A program made the position numbers and the translations under genes. Shown here in pieces: positions 9,801 through 18,440 of a DNA stretch of 64,000 nt. The stretch is from JACPDH01 sp041671505 (GTDB lineage: Bacteria > Acidobacteriota > Thermoanaerobaculia > Gp7-AA8): positions 1 to 64,000 of the forward strand of contig JBAZBK010000009.1 of assembly GCA_041671505.1 (NCBI GenBank), in the 5' to 3' direction. Below the pieces are notes generated by a model. The model saw only the letters and a program-made list of their open reading frames with translations, had not been told where the DNA came from and searched no databases. Position 1 is the stretch's first letter, and each line of letters starts with the position of its first letter.

Positions 9801-12800
9801 AGCGCGTCACTGATGCCGACGAGACCGAATGAGGCTGATCCGCCGGCGTTGGAGACAGTGAGAGTAAACGGCTTGCCGATGTCGCCCTGGCGAAACGGAT
9901 CGGCGTGCGATGACGTGACGACGAGGTCGGGCGCGGGGCAGTTGTTGATCAGGACGCTGACCGCGTTGCTGGTTTCGCTCGAGACCGCGAGCTCGTCCCG
10001 TCCGTCGCCGTCGAGGTCGGCGGCTGTGATGCCCACAGGGTGGACGAGCGGCCCGACGACCGAGGCGACGAAGGTTCCGTCCCCGTTGCCGCGCAGGATC
10101 GTCACGTCCTCGGAGTCGGCGCCCACGACGGCGAGATCGGGGATGCCGTCGTCGTTGACGTCGGTCGCGACGAGCGACGACGGATTCGTGCCGGTCGCGA
10201 CGAACGTTGCGCCCGCGAACGTCCCGGCGATGTTTCCGAGCAGGATTGCGACGTCGCCCGAGCCGCTGTTGGCGGTGGCGAGATCCAGCACTCCGTCGCG
10301 GTTGACGTCGGCGGCGATCAGCGCGACGGGCGCGGTGCCCGTGGCGACGGTCGATCCCGGCAGGAACGTTGCGTCGCCGTTTCCGCGAAGCAAAGTGATG
10401 TCGTTCGATCCGAAGTTCGCGACCGCGAGATCGAGGATCCCGTCGCGATCGAAGTCGGCCGCGATGACCGACCTGGGGGAGTCGCCGCAGGCGACGCTCG
10501 TGGCGGCGCCGAAGCTTCCCGAGCCGCTGCCGAGGAGTATCGAGATGTCGTCGGAGCCGGAGTTCGCGACGGCGACGTCGAGCCTCCCGTCGCGGTTGAA
10601 GTCGCCAATCGCCGAGGAGCGCGGCGCGCTTCCCGTGGCGTAGGCGACGGCGGGATCGAAGCTGCCGTCGGCGTTTCCGAGGAGGATCGACACGTCGTTC
10701 GAGGTCTGGTTCGCGACGGCGAGATCGGACGCGCCGTCGCCGTCGAGGTCGGCGACCTGGACGCTCCGCGGCACGGTGCCGGCGGCGTAGCTCGTCGGGG
10801 GCTGGAGCGTTCCGTCGCCTCGCCCGAAAGCGATCGAGACGTTGTTCGAACCGCGGTTCGCGGTGACGACGTCGGTCGCTCCGTCGGCATTGAAGTCGCC
10901 GGTCGCGATGCCGTCAGGAATACTGCCGACTGCATACATCGCTCCGGACTCGAGCGAGCCGCAGTTCATCTTGCATGCGCCCAAGTTCCGAAGGATCGTC
11001 AGAGAGGTGGCGCCCGCGGGCGCGACGATGAGGTCGGCCGAACCGTTGCGATCGACGTCGGCTGCGACGAGCTGCGACGGAAGCCATCCCGTCTCCCAGA
11101 CGCTCTGCGAGCCGAACGATCCGTCTGCCTGACCTAACAGCACGGTCACGGTGGAATCGTCTTCGCTCGAGACCGCGAGATCGGGGTGGCCGTCGTCGTC
11201 GACGTCGACGATCGCGACGGACGACGGGCCCTTGCCGACGGGGTAGGCGACCGCGGGACGGAACGTTCCGTCGCCGTTGCCGGTCAGTACCGACACGTCG
11301 TTCGAGCCGTTGCCGGTCGCCGCGAGGTCGAGGATGCCGTCGCCATCGACGTCTCCGAGCGCCACCGACGAGGTTCTCGTGCCTGCCGGATACGAGACGC
11401 CAGGCTGGAAGGTGCCATTGCCGTTTCCGAGAAGCACGACGAGCTGGTTCGCGTTGAACGCCGCGACGGCGAGGTCGGTTCTGCCGTCGTGGTTGAAATC
11501 TCCGGCCGCGAGCCAGTGCGGGCCGGAGGCGACGGCAACGCTGACGGGAGCGGCGAAGGAACCGTCACCGAGACCGCGAAGGATCGAGACGCTCGACGAA
11601 CCGTTGTTCGCGACGGCGAGGTCGACTTGGCCGTCCGCGTCGAAGTCGCCGGTTGCGATTGCGAACGGATTGGAGCCGCTCTGGAACTGCATGGCGGCGG
11701 AGAAGCTCCCGTTGCCGAGGCCGAGGTGCACCGACACCTGGCTTCCTCCCGCGTTCGCGATCGCGAGATCGAGCTTGCCGTCCCGGTTGAAATCGGCCGT
11801 CGCCACGGCCACGGGGGCGCTGCCGCCGACGAGGTTGGAGCCGATGCTGAACCCTCCGTCGTTGCGCCCGAGCAGGATCAGCGTCGTCGCGCTGTTCGCG
11901 GAGACGGAGGCGATGTCCATCGTGCCGTTCCGATCGAAATCTCCGAGCGCGATGCCGGTCGCCTCTCCGTACCAGCTCGGCGAGTAGTAACGGATGAATT
12001 TGGGACAGACCGTCACCGGCGGAGACTTCACCACGGTGACGGGGAGAAGCACGGTATGCCCCGCCTGACTGCTCCCCGCGCCGATCATCGCCGTCGCGCT
12101 GCTGCCCGCGTAGTACCCCGCGCTTGCGCTCGCGGTCAGGGTGAGCGTCGACGACGTCGTGGCGGGGTTCGGCGTGAACGATGCGGTCACGTAGGGCGGA
12201 AGGCTGGACGCCGAGAGTTGCACCGGCTCGCTGAAGCCTCCGGTCGGCGCGATCGCGATCTCGACGCTCACTGATTGACCGGCGATGACGGTCGCGACGG
12301 CGGGGTTCGTCGAGAGCGAAAAGTCGGCGCCTGCCGGGACGCCGAGCACCTTCGCGGCGTTGAGCCTGCCTCCGGTGATCGTCTTGCCGGCGAGGGCGGG
12401 GATCGGATCGACTCCGGAGAGAATCGCCTGCTTCACCTCGGCCGTGGTGAGGGTCGGGCTCTTCGAAAGCAGGAGCGCGGCGACGCCGGAAACGTGAGGC
12501 GCCGCCATCGACGTCCCGCTCAGGGACGTGTAGCCGCCGTAGGAATAGGTCGAGACGATGTTGGCTCCCGGGGCTCCGAGGTGGACGGTGTTGGGGCCGT
12601 AATTCGAAAACGCCGCGAGCCGGTCGCGATAGTCGGTCGCCGCGACCGTGATCACGTTAGGCGACGCGTAGCCCGCCGGATAGGTCGGCCAGGATTCGAT
12701 GTTGATGCTGTCGTTGCCCGCGGATGCGACGAAGAGGATGTCGTGCTCGTTCGCCTTGAGGATCTCGTCGAGCAGCGCCTTCGAGAACGCCTCTCCGCCC

Positions 12801-13651
12801 CAGCTGTTGTTGAGGACGCGAACGTTCACGCCTTCGATCTTCGCCTGGATCGCGAAGTCGATCGCGGCGATCGCGTCGGCGATCCAGCCGCCGTCGGCGT
12901 TCATGAACTTGAGCGGCATGATCGTCGTGGTCCAGTTCACGCCGGTCACCCCGAGTGCGTTGTTGCCGACCGCTCCGATCGTCCCGGCGACATGCGTCCC
13001 GTGGAAGCTGTCGAACGGTTTCGGGTCGCAGGTCCGGGTGATGGCGTCGAATCCGTGCGTGCCGGCGGCGCAGTTCGGGTCTCCGACGCCTCCGGGGTTG
13101 GACCAGATGTTCGCCGCCAGGTCGGGATGCGTGTAGTCGACGCCCGTGTCGACGACGCCGACGACGATGCCGGCCGAGCCGGTCGTCACGTCCCAGGCTG
13201 CTTCGGCGTTGATGTCGATCCCTGCGATGCCAGTCTCGTAGTAGCCGACGAGTTGACCCGTGTTGCGGAGCGCCCAGAGCTCGGAGTACTTCGTGTCGGC
13301 TGGAACCGCATTGCGGCGGATGATGTAGTTAGGCTCGACGTAGACGACGTTCGGGTTGTGCTCGAGCGCCCTGACGAGTGCCTCGGTGTTCTTCGAGCGC
13401 GAGCGGAATCGCCTGATCGTTCCCGACGTGACCTCCGCGAGCTTGTCGTCCTTGTCGATGTCGGCGCCTTGATGCGCAGCCGCGACTGCGGACGCCGGAG
13501 TCCCCGGCCGGAACTTCACGATCACCTCGCCAGGGGCCGATTCACCGGTCGGTTTGGCCGCCGCGGCGAGGGCCGTCCAGGGCATGAGGACGAGCCCGAT
13601 GACGGAGAAACGAACCAGTGCCTTCAAGGTGTGGCGCATCGCGATTTTCAA
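6857..13651 (-). CDS. Giant secreted subtilisin-like (S8) protease with FG-GAP and DUF11 repeats
   Basis: A 2264-residue protein. The frame begins with TTG 13651, four bases after GGAG; the ATG at 13639 has poor spacing. Signal peptide residues 5-31, then a fervidolysin-type prodomain (PGEVIVKFRPG). The S8 domain has the full triad: D168 (VVDTGVD), H217 (HGTHVAG) and S381 (GTSMAAPHVSG). After it come many FG-GAP/VCBS repeats (GDFNRDGKLDLAIAN type, calcium-binding propeller blades) interrupted by DUF11 modules (VTDALPRGL type), and an FN3-like domain. The C-terminus carries the same three-fold KxxHIxELR repeat as the two metzincins upstream. Probably a cell-surface or secreted protease on a large propeller scaffold. 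The C-termini of this gene and paralogue B converge. Confidence 0.93.
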   Translation of the reverse strand: MKIAMRHTLKALVRFSVIGLVLMPWTALAAAAKPTGESAPGEVIVKFRPGTPASAVAAAHQGADIDKDDKLAEVTSGTIRRFRSRSKNTEALVRALEHNPNVVYVEPNYIIRRNAVPADTKYSELWALRNTGQLVGYYETGIAGIDINAEAAWDVTTGSAGIVVGVVDTGVDYTHPDLAANIWSNPGGVGDPNCAAGTHGFDAITRTCDPKPFDSFHGTHVAGTIGAVGNNALGVTGVNWTTTIMPLKFMNADGGWIADAIAAIDFAIQAKIEGVNVRVLNNSWGGEAFSKALLDEILKANEHDILFVASAGNDSINIESWPTYPAGYASPNVITVAATDYRDRLAAFSNYGPNTVHLGAPGANIVSTYSYGGYTSLSGTSMAAPHVSGVAALLLSKSPTLTTAEVKQAILSGVDPIPALAGKTITGGRLNAAKVLGVPAGADFSLSTNPAVATVIAGQSVSVEIAIAPTGGFSEPVQLSASSLPPYVTASFTPNPATTSSTLTLTASASAGYYAGSSATAMIGAGSSQAGHTVLLPVTVVKSPPVTVCPKFIRYYSPSWYGEATGIALGDFDRNGTMDIASVSANSATTLILLGRNDGGFSIGSNLVGGSAPVAVATADFNRDGKLDLAIANAGGSQVSVHLGLGNGSFSAAMQFQSGSNPFAIATGDFDADGQVDLAVANNGSSSVSILRGLGDGSFAAPVSVAVASGPHWLAAGDFNHDGRTDLAVAAFNANQLVVLLGNGNGTFQPGVSYPAGTRTSSVALGDVDGDGILDLAATGNGSNDVSVLTGNGDGTFRPAVAYPVGKGPSSVAIVDVDDDGHPDLAVSSEDDSTVTVLLGQADGSFGSQSVWETGWLPSQLVAADVDRNGSADLIVAPAGATSLTILRNLGACKMNCGSLESGAMYAVGSIPDGIATGDFNADGATDVVTANRGSNNVSIAFGRGDGTLQPPTSYAAGTVPRSVQVADLDGDGASDLAVANQTSNDVSILLGNADGSFDPAVAYATGSAPRSSAIGDFNRDGRLDVAVANSGSDDISILLGSGSGSFGAATSVACGDSPRSVIAADFDRDGILDLAVANFGSNDITLLRGNGDATFLPGSTVATGTAPVALIAADVNRDGVLDLATANSGSGDVAILLGNIAGTFAGATFVATGTNPSSLVATDVNDDGIPDLAVVGADSEDVTILRGNGDGTFVASVVGPLVHPVGITAADLDGDGRDELAVSSETSNAVSVLINNCPAPDLVVTSSHADPFRQGDIGKPFTLTVSNAGGSASFGLVGISDALPRGLWATSIAGTGWDCALNTLTCLRSDSLGAGASYPPITLTVSVASAAPATLTNGATVTGGGEIDKTNDSTADVVTVTQDPDLVIEITRPNPFAQGETGQKYSIDVRNAGGAATSGAVTVTDALSTGLTATAIGGSGWNCNLGALSCSRSDALGSGASYPPISLTVNVAASAPVEVLNLASVSGGGELNLANSSAANRTAVWSSTACHQYGSGVAFLLGGGSTGTIAVGDFNGDTIPDIVGTPSYEGLAVLIGRGTGDFEPAVKSFDAVSFNSLTAVDLNRDSVLDLLALSFSSDSLSELIGAGDGSFVLRGTQAISDPQRMAIGDFNGDGFPDVAVIPGSGAKLSLFIGTGDGSMFAPFDVETLVNPSDIVSGDFDGDRIIDLAVSSALGDTLQLLRGIGDGTFHAPVVYSVGARPQRLAVSDLDDDGDLDLVASCSTSNYYESLVSVMLGRGDGTLTPATLWPAPSYSPFQVVIEDMNSDGDADIVLKSGYLQGNGDGSFLPYTTLPNSYGSGGLVVADLDRDGSQDIVMGSDGYAYTYLGSCIDLAVTKSHTGSLHGGQTGATYTIVARNAGTRPSRGAVTVTDVLPDALTATAMSGSGWTCDVASTTCTRGDILAPGAQFPSITLTVDVSNTTSWSVTNVAKLSGGGDANSTNNSWSDYTGILRHQDLVVSMSYFPTLSAGSTNVTFYAEVRNAGDEPTSGSVTFSLSVAPGLTLTGLSGTGWSCNTASATCTRSDSLGGSTYYPSLSAAVSVAENCPSPATSVATVSGGGDTSPDNNTDSMTSVVLTRPANFIARASGPNSALLTWSAIPNASGYEIARSTANGSFATLARVNSTSYTNYNLASTELYRYRVRAYHLDYSSTGPFSVIDSVLSSLSFTDDPVVAGTTVTRGVHLVELRNAVGRMRNAAGLASVTWTDPTLVGVPIKAIHITELRARLNEACSALGMPTQTFTDPTLTPGTPMKGVHIQELRDAVK

Positions 13652-14071
13652 CTTTCTCCGGCGTGGAAGCAGTTCCGGATTCCGTAGTCATTCGGCCCGG
13701 AGCTCACGCGTAAAGGAACTGGATCGCGCCTGCTGGTTCGAAACGGGATCCTGCGGGGGTCGGGGCCGCCGACATTACAGACGAACTGCGCGCCAAATTC
13801 CGGTGACGCGAGTCACCTGGGAGTGAAGCAACGCCTGCGGCCGGGCTGGCTGGAGACGACGCCCGCGATCGGGGTGTCCGTACGCGCGGCCCGAGGCGCT
13901 GACTTCGTTGAGCTTCTCGCTGCTGGTCACGACGATCGTTCCGGGCGAACGCTCGTCGGCGCTCGGCACCCACTCCGCCACGTCCTGGTACTTCGCGGAG
14001 GGGTGCAGTAGGTCACCTCGCGCAAAATCTCGAGTCGAGCCGGGGGGGCGGTTTGTCCGGCCGTCAGGCTC
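13652..14071. other. Spacer with a copy of a protease gene's 3' end
   Basis: About 420 bases between the subtilisin start and the end of the SPFH gene. Its notable content is the 21-base match at 13991-14011 to the end of the metalloprotease B gene. Short frames on both strands look partly protein-like (plus strand ATSWYFAEGC near 13970-14000; minus strand GTIVVTSSEKLNEVSA near 13900-13945), but none has a start, ribosome site or adequate length. I read the area as decayed sequence plus the subtilisin promoter region. Confidence 0.4.
13991..14011 (+). repeat. 21-bp exact copy of metalloprotease B 3' end
   Basis: These bases match 6750-6770, the last codons (LRGGVQ) and stop codon of metalloprotease B, without a mismatch. 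Five further bases (CACGT) upstream also match after a 7-base mismatched stretch, so 26 of 33 agree (13979-14011 against 6738-6770). No coding context remains upstream in the same frame. It is either a remnant of a deleted paralogue with the same C-terminal module or a short recombination scar. Confidence 0.5.
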
Positions 14072-16417
14072 CTACGCCTTCTCGTCCTCCGTGATCGTCA
14101 GGGTTGTTGCGGCGGGCGTGGAGAACGGCTTTCCCGTCAGTTTTTCCAGTAGGGCGACGCCGAAGAATCCGTCCATCACGCCACCCTTATCGCTCCCGCC
14201 GCCGATGACGAGGTTCTCCGGAATCAGTTTCAGGTGATTGGCTGCGATCTTTTCGACGACGCGGATCTGACCGAAGATCTCCTTGCTCATCGCCGCGACT
14301 TCCAGCTTGTAGGCCTCGGCGGTCGACTTGCCTTTGGCGAGGATGACTCCCGCTTCCGCGGTTCCGACCTTCGTCGTCGCTTCGGCATTGGCTTCCGCGT
14401 TCACCTTGGTGGCCGCGGCGTTTGCGCGTGCCGTGATCTCGACCGCTTCCGCGGCGCCCGACGCGTGAAGAATCGCCGCCTGCTTCGAGCCTTCGGCTGC
14501 CTTGACCGTGCCTTCCGCGATGTTCTTCTGGATCTCGACGTTTCGCTCCGACTCGACGACCTTGACCTGCATCGCGGCCTGGGCCTTCGCATTCTCGAGC
14601 GTCCGCCGCTCGTCCTGCGCTTCCTTCTGCATCGCGAAGGTCTTCTTCTCCTGCTCGGCGATCTGGCGGTCGGTGACCGTCTTCGTCAGCTCGGCCGGTA
14701 GGACGACGTCGGCGATCAACGTGTCCTTCGAATCGATGTGATGGACCTTGAGCACGGAGTCGATGTGCGCCTTTGCCGTCGCCTGCAATTCCTTGCGCTG
14801 CGTGTAGAGGTCGAGCGCCTTGATGTACTGGGCGGCATTGCGGAAGTGCGAGCTGATCGCCGGCTCGAGGACCTGCGAGATCATGTTCTTCACGGAACCG
14901 AGGTTCGCGATCACCTTCGGCGCGTTCTTGACCGGGATGTGGATGATCACGCTGACGTCCATGTTGACGTTGAACGCGTCGGCGGTGCGGAGCGTGATCG
15001 TCTTCAGGTTCGAGTCGAGCTCGTGCGCGCTCGATCGATTGTCGGCCCAGTTGAGCAGGATCTGCGTCGTCGGCACGATGTCGACCTTGCAGATCTTCGT
15101 GTTGAGCGGGTGTTTGCCCGGCTGCAGCGGATCGGCCCAGATGCCCTTGCTCCCGTTGGCGACGATCTTGGCGTTCACGGCGTCGTCGGTCGTGTCCGCT
15201 CCTTCCGGGCCGACGTAGCTCGTGACGACGCCGCAGTACCCGATGTCGACGCGAATCATGTCGACCTTCTCGATCGTCGCGAACCAGGGATTGATCGCGT
15301 AGTTGCCGGCGCGGAGCACCGGGATCTGGAGACCCTTCTGTCCGCCTCCCTTGAGGAAGGCGTCGGGGTCCTGGAAGTTGTTGTGCACGCCGAGTGGCAG
15401 CTCCTCCGCGGCGATCTTCGACGGATCGACGATCGGCTTGCCTTCGTTGATCGTTACGATGCCGACCTGGTCGGCGTCGATGTGCGTCCAGTCGACGATG
15501 TCGATGACCTTGAAGAGCGCCGGATTGAGGCGATAGCGCCCCGGCATGAGCACGTCGAGCTGACGTCCCTTTTCTCCACCGCACCTGATGAAGGCCTCAC
15601 CATCGAAGAAGTTCTTGTGGCCGTCCACCTTGGCGGCGAGGAGGCGCCCCTCGGGGATCCTCGCTCCATCGGTGGCTTCCACGAGGCCGACCTTGCCGCC
15701 GGGGATTTCGGTCATCGGCCGCTTCTCGACTTTGAAGAGAATCGTATTGACCCGGTAGAGGCCGGGAACGAGGAAGAAGAGTTGAGGCCCCTTCTGGCCT
15801 CCGTTCTTGATGAAGGCCTCGGCGTTCTGGAAGCTGTCGCACTCAACGGGAGAGCCGAAGTTGCCCCCTTCACGCGACACCGGCTTTCCGGCGATCGATT
15901 CGACGTAGCCGACCTCGTTGTCTTCGATCATGACGGCCGGGACGATGGCGACCTCGAACAGGTGCGGGTTGATCTTGTACTCGCCGTCGGGGAGGATCGC
16001 GAGCTGCGGTCCCTTTTCGCCGCCGCCGCTCAGAAACTTCTCCCCGTCCTGGAAGAGATCGCAGACGATCGGCCTGGCCATGATGGCGCCCGATGGCATC
16101 GGCGCGCCGGTGATCGCCCGCACGACTCCGACGTGGTTAGGCTTGATGACCAGGAACGGATGCTTCTTGGTCTTGTAGATGAACGGGGCGAGAAGGTGGA
16201 AGCCGGGCCCGAGTACGCGCGCCTGCACGCCGACCTCGTTGCGGAGCGCGACGGTGCGCCCGTCCGGCATCTGCCTGCCGAACCAGCGCCGCTCCACGGT
16301 GATGATCTGATCGCCCTTTGCGATGGTGAACGAATTGAGGAGCATCACGAGCACGACGATCGCCAGGAGTATCTGGGCGACGCCTCCGGTCAGGAACGGC
16401 ACGACGGATTCCAGCAT
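14072..16417 (-). CDS. Flotillin-like SPFH-domain membrane protein with N-terminal repeats
   Basis: A 781-residue protein starting at ATG 16417 behind GGGGAAG. One N-terminal membrane segment (residues ~8-28) is followed by an atypical region, residues ~90-420. There, about four to five copies of a ~70-residue unit recur, recognisable by FxxxGGxKGxQLxxLxPGxYxxN. The C-terminal half is a band-7/SPFH domain (TADAFNVNMDVSVIIHIPVK), then a long Ala/Glu-rich coiled coil (repeated AEA/ANA blocks, residues ~600-730), as in flotillins. Flotillins are membrane-anchored scaffolds of lipid microdomains. The repeat insertion makes this longer than the usual ~450-550 residues. It appears monocistronic. 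Confidence 0.85.
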   Translation of the reverse strand: MLESVVPFLTGGVAQILLAIVVLVMLLNSFTIAKGDQIITVERRWFGRQMPDGRTVALRNEVGVQARVLGPGFHLLAPFIYKTKKHPFLVIKPNHVGVVRAITGAPMPSGAIMARPIVCDLFQDGEKFLSGGGEKGPQLAILPDGEYKINPHLFEVAIVPAVMIEDNEVGYVESIAGKPVSREGGNFGSPVECDSFQNAEAFIKNGGQKGPQLFFLVPGLYRVNTILFKVEKRPMTEIPGGKVGLVEATDGARIPEGRLLAAKVDGHKNFFDGEAFIRCGGEKGRQLDVLMPGRYRLNPALFKVIDIVDWTHIDADQVGIVTINEGKPIVDPSKIAAEELPLGVHNNFQDPDAFLKGGGQKGLQIPVLRAGNYAINPWFATIEKVDMIRVDIGYCGVVTSYVGPEGADTTDDAVNAKIVANGSKGIWADPLQPGKHPLNTKICKVDIVPTTQILLNWADNRSSAHELDSNLKTITLRTADAFNVNMDVSVIIHIPVKNAPKVIANLGSVKNMISQVLEPAISSHFRNAAQYIKALDLYTQRKELQATAKAHIDSVLKVHHIDSKDTLIADVVLPAELTKTVTDRQIAEQEKKTFAMQKEAQDERRTLENAKAQAAMQVKVVESERNVEIQKNIAEGTVKAAEGSKQAAILHASGAAEAVEITARANAAATKVNAEANAEATTKVGTAEAGVILAKGKSTAEAYKLEVAAMSKEIFGQIRVVEKIAANHLKLIPENLVIGGGSDKGGVMDGFFGVALLEKLTGKPFSTPAATTLTITEDEKA

Positions 16418-16539
16418 TACTTCCCCTTTCGTTTGACGGCCAGGATCGCAGCAGGCCTTACGTTATCGCATTCCGCTGGATCTCTCACCTCTCAGCGTCG
16501 CGACGGGGAATCGTGAAATCCGGCGGCGCTAAGTCGCTC

Positions 16540-16959
16540 CTAGAACTTGGGCCGATCCGCCGGGCTTGCGGGACTCTTTGGGTCTGGCAGTACAGGTGGG
16601 AACGAGATCACGTCGATCTCGTCGGCGTAGTAGCGGTCGTCGCGGTACCAGCCCTTGATGACGATCTCCGCTCCGGTGATCTCTTCCCAGGAGCGGAGGT
16701 TCTTACCCCCGCCGCTGTTGGTGAAGATCGTCTGCTCGTCGATCCAGACCGCCGCGGCGACGGAACGCTTCGCGCCGTCGACGGTTCTGGTCTGGACGCG
16801 GAGTGTCCCGAAGTTCGAATCGATGCTCCTCACGACGGCGCGCACGGTCGAAGGCTTGTCGGGCTCTCCGCCGAGAGGGTTGAGGATCTCCACTCGATCT
16901 GCGCTGCTGCAACCCTGCAGCGCGAGGGTGATGAGGAGGGCGAAGAGCGGGTTTCTCAT
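16540..16959 (-). CDS. Small lipoprotein, DUF5666-like
   Basis: A 139-residue lipoprotein. ATG 16959 is selected because GAGGGAG lies six bases upstream and an N-terminal lipobox follows (LITLALQGC, Cys 17); longer in-frame starts are unlikely. The mature part has short alternating strands (VRAVVRSIDSNFGTLRVQT, ending in GAEIVIKGWYRDDRYYADEI). This resembles the DUF5666 OB-like fold, in which a value at the end of one strand is followed by a conserved Gly and a terminal DEI. The C-terminus is Pro-rich. Function unknown; expected to sit on the periplasmic face of a membrane. The family assignment is by pattern only. Confidence 0.75.
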   Translation of the reverse strand: MRNPLFALLITLALQGCSSADRVEILNPLGGEPDKPSTVRAVVRSIDSNFGTLRVQTRTVDGAKRSVAAAVWIDEQTIFTNSGGGKNLRSWEEITGAEIVIKGWYRDDRYYADEIDVISFPPVLPDPKSPASPADRPKF

Positions 16960-17163
16960 GATGGCTCCCTCGACGGAGTATGCGGCCAGCCGCCCGGTGC
17001 GGCGCGGCTGCAGAATCATGGTTCCCGCGGCGTCCCGTGGGCGACCTAACCTCGACGGCCGGTCCGCAACGAGGCGTTTCGACGATTGTACCAGCGGCAG
17101 GGCCCGTGCCGTGCCGCGTCGCCGACGGTCACCGGACGAGCCAGTCACCCGTTGCACGCCGTC

Positions 17164-17292
17164 GTCGGTGACGGGGAGCATGCCGAACGTGTGCGCAACT
17201 ACGTCGGCGGCGACGGGCTGGGACCTGGGACGGTGCGTGCGATCGTGTTCGACCGTCACGGGCGCGCGTGGATCGGCCGGCAGAGCCAGGGG
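17164..17292 (+). pseudogene. Fragment of a two-component-regulator propeller (Reg_prop) gene
   Basis: In one plus-strand frame this stretch reads YVGGDGLGPGTVRAIVFDRH then GRAWIG. That closely fits the Reg_prop blade signature (GLxxxxVxxIxxDxxGxxWIG) found in the periplasmic sensor of hybrid histidine kinases. The frame continues a little either side, but no further blades, start codon or downstream kinase are present; apbE begins 120 bases later. I interpret it as the remnant of a deleted sensor gene. A chance match is possible because only one blade is seen. Confidence 0.4.
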
Positions 17293-17411
17293 GCGCGAGC
17301 GTCTCCGCCCCCCGTGCTCGCGTGCAGCATAGGCGGTGAGGCCTGGCGCGCCGTGTACACCCCCGACCGACACGGAAGCTGCCACGCAGCCGCTGGTATC
17401 ATGCGCGCGAA

Positions 17412-18440
17412 ATGCGACGAACGAATCAGCCTGCGATCGTCTCCTGCGTGATGCTGCTCCTCGGTTTGATCTGTTACGACGAGACCGAGTCGGCGGCCGC
17501 CACGCTCAAGGATCAGCGCATGGCGATGGGCTCGCGTTTCGAGATCACCGCCGTGCACCCCGATGCGAAACAATGCCAGGCGGCAATCGACGCGGCCTAC
17601 GCCGAGATCGAACGGATCGAGGCGGTGATCTCCGAGTGGCGCGAGACCTCGACGGTCAGCGAGATCAATCGCAATGCGGGAGTCGAACCGGTCGTCGTGT
17701 CGCGCGAGCTCTTCAACCTCACGCGGCGGTCGTTGCGCGTCTCGAGTCTCACCGATGGCGCATTCGACATTACCTTCCACACCGTCGGCCGCCTCTGGAA
17801 CTTCAAATCGCGGACGTCTCCGATTCCTGACGACGCGTCGATCAAGCGGGCCTTGAAGGACACCGGCTATCAGCACGTCATTCTCGACGAGTCCAGGCTC
17901 ACGATCTATCTCGATCGCAAGGAGACCCGCATCGGCTACGGGGGCATCGGTCAGGGTTACGGTGCGAATCGAGCAGTGTTCGTCCTGAAGGAGTACGGGG
18001 TCACCGGGGGCGTGGTCAACGGCAGCGGCGACCTCGTTCTGTTCGGCAAACAGGAGAACGGCAAACCGTGGCGAGTAGGCATCGCGAATCCGCTCGACAG
18101 GAACAAGGTTTTCGCCTGGCTCGATGCGACCGAGCAGGCGGTGGTGACGTCGGGTGACTACGAGAACTACATCGAGTTCGAGGGGAAGCGATACTCGCAC
18201 ATCCTCGATCCCCGGACCGGCTATCCGGCCAGGGAAGTGCGCAGCGTCACGATCGTGTGTGCGGATGGGGAATTGGCGGACGCTCTCGCCACCGGTGTGT
18301 CAGTATTGGGCGTCGATGCGGGGCTGAAGCTGATCAATCGGCTTCGCGGTGTCGAGGCGATGCTCGTGGACGAGAGTGGAGCGGTCCATTTCTCGGACGG
18401 TCTCGAGGCGATGTTGACGAAGACAGGTGTCGAGAAATGA
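17412..18440 (+). CDS. apbE: FAD:protein FMN transferase ApbE
   Basis: A 342-residue ApbE-family enzyme, which covalently attaches FMN from FAD to a Thr/Ser of a flavoprotein and acts at the periplasmic side of the membrane. An N-terminal hydrophobic signal is present. Family signatures: MGSRFEITA, the substrate loop DGAFDITF, RIGYGGIGQGYGANRAV, GGVVNGSGDL, and the metal/FAD region SGDYENYIEF with YSHILDPRTGYP. It overlaps the next gene by four bases (ATGA). It leads a tight cluster with DUF4266, DUF3570 and a TlpA-like protein, a set I know to recur together in other Gram-negative genomes. The flavoprotein target is not in the window. No good ribosome site precedes ATG 17412. Confidence 0.93.
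   Translation: MRRTNQPAIVSCVMLLLGLICYDETESAAATLKDQRMAMGSRFEITAVHPDAKQCQAAIDAAYAEIERIEAVISEWRETSTVSEINRNAGVEPVVVSRELFNLTRRSLRVSSLTDGAFDITFHTVGRLWNFKSRTSPIPDDASIKRALKDTGYQHVILDESRLTIYLDRKETRIGYGGIGQGYGANRAVFVLKEYGVTGGVVNGSGDLVLFGKQENGKPWRVGIANPLDRNKVFAWLDATEQAVVTSGDYENYIEFEGKRYSHILDPRTGYPAREVRSVTIVCADGELADALATGVSVLGVDAGLKLINRLRGVEAMLVDESGAVHFSDGLEAMLTKTGVEK

Noticed and set aside
8546..13687. Long plus-strand frames opposite the subtilisin gene
   Set aside because: They mirror FG-GAP repeats (regular Asp/Val/Gly), start inside the gene and have no domain.
13908..14020. Plus-strand frame containing ATSWYFAEGC, similar to a motif of exported actinobacterial-type repeats
   Set aside because: Only one short motif is present, with no start, length or second motif. 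The same bases in another frame match the protease 3' end, so the frame is ambiguous.
14738..16516. 592-residue plus-strand frame opposite the SPFH gene
   Set aside because: It is a shadow of the minus-strand gene, rich in Asp/Arg/Val, with no signal or domain.
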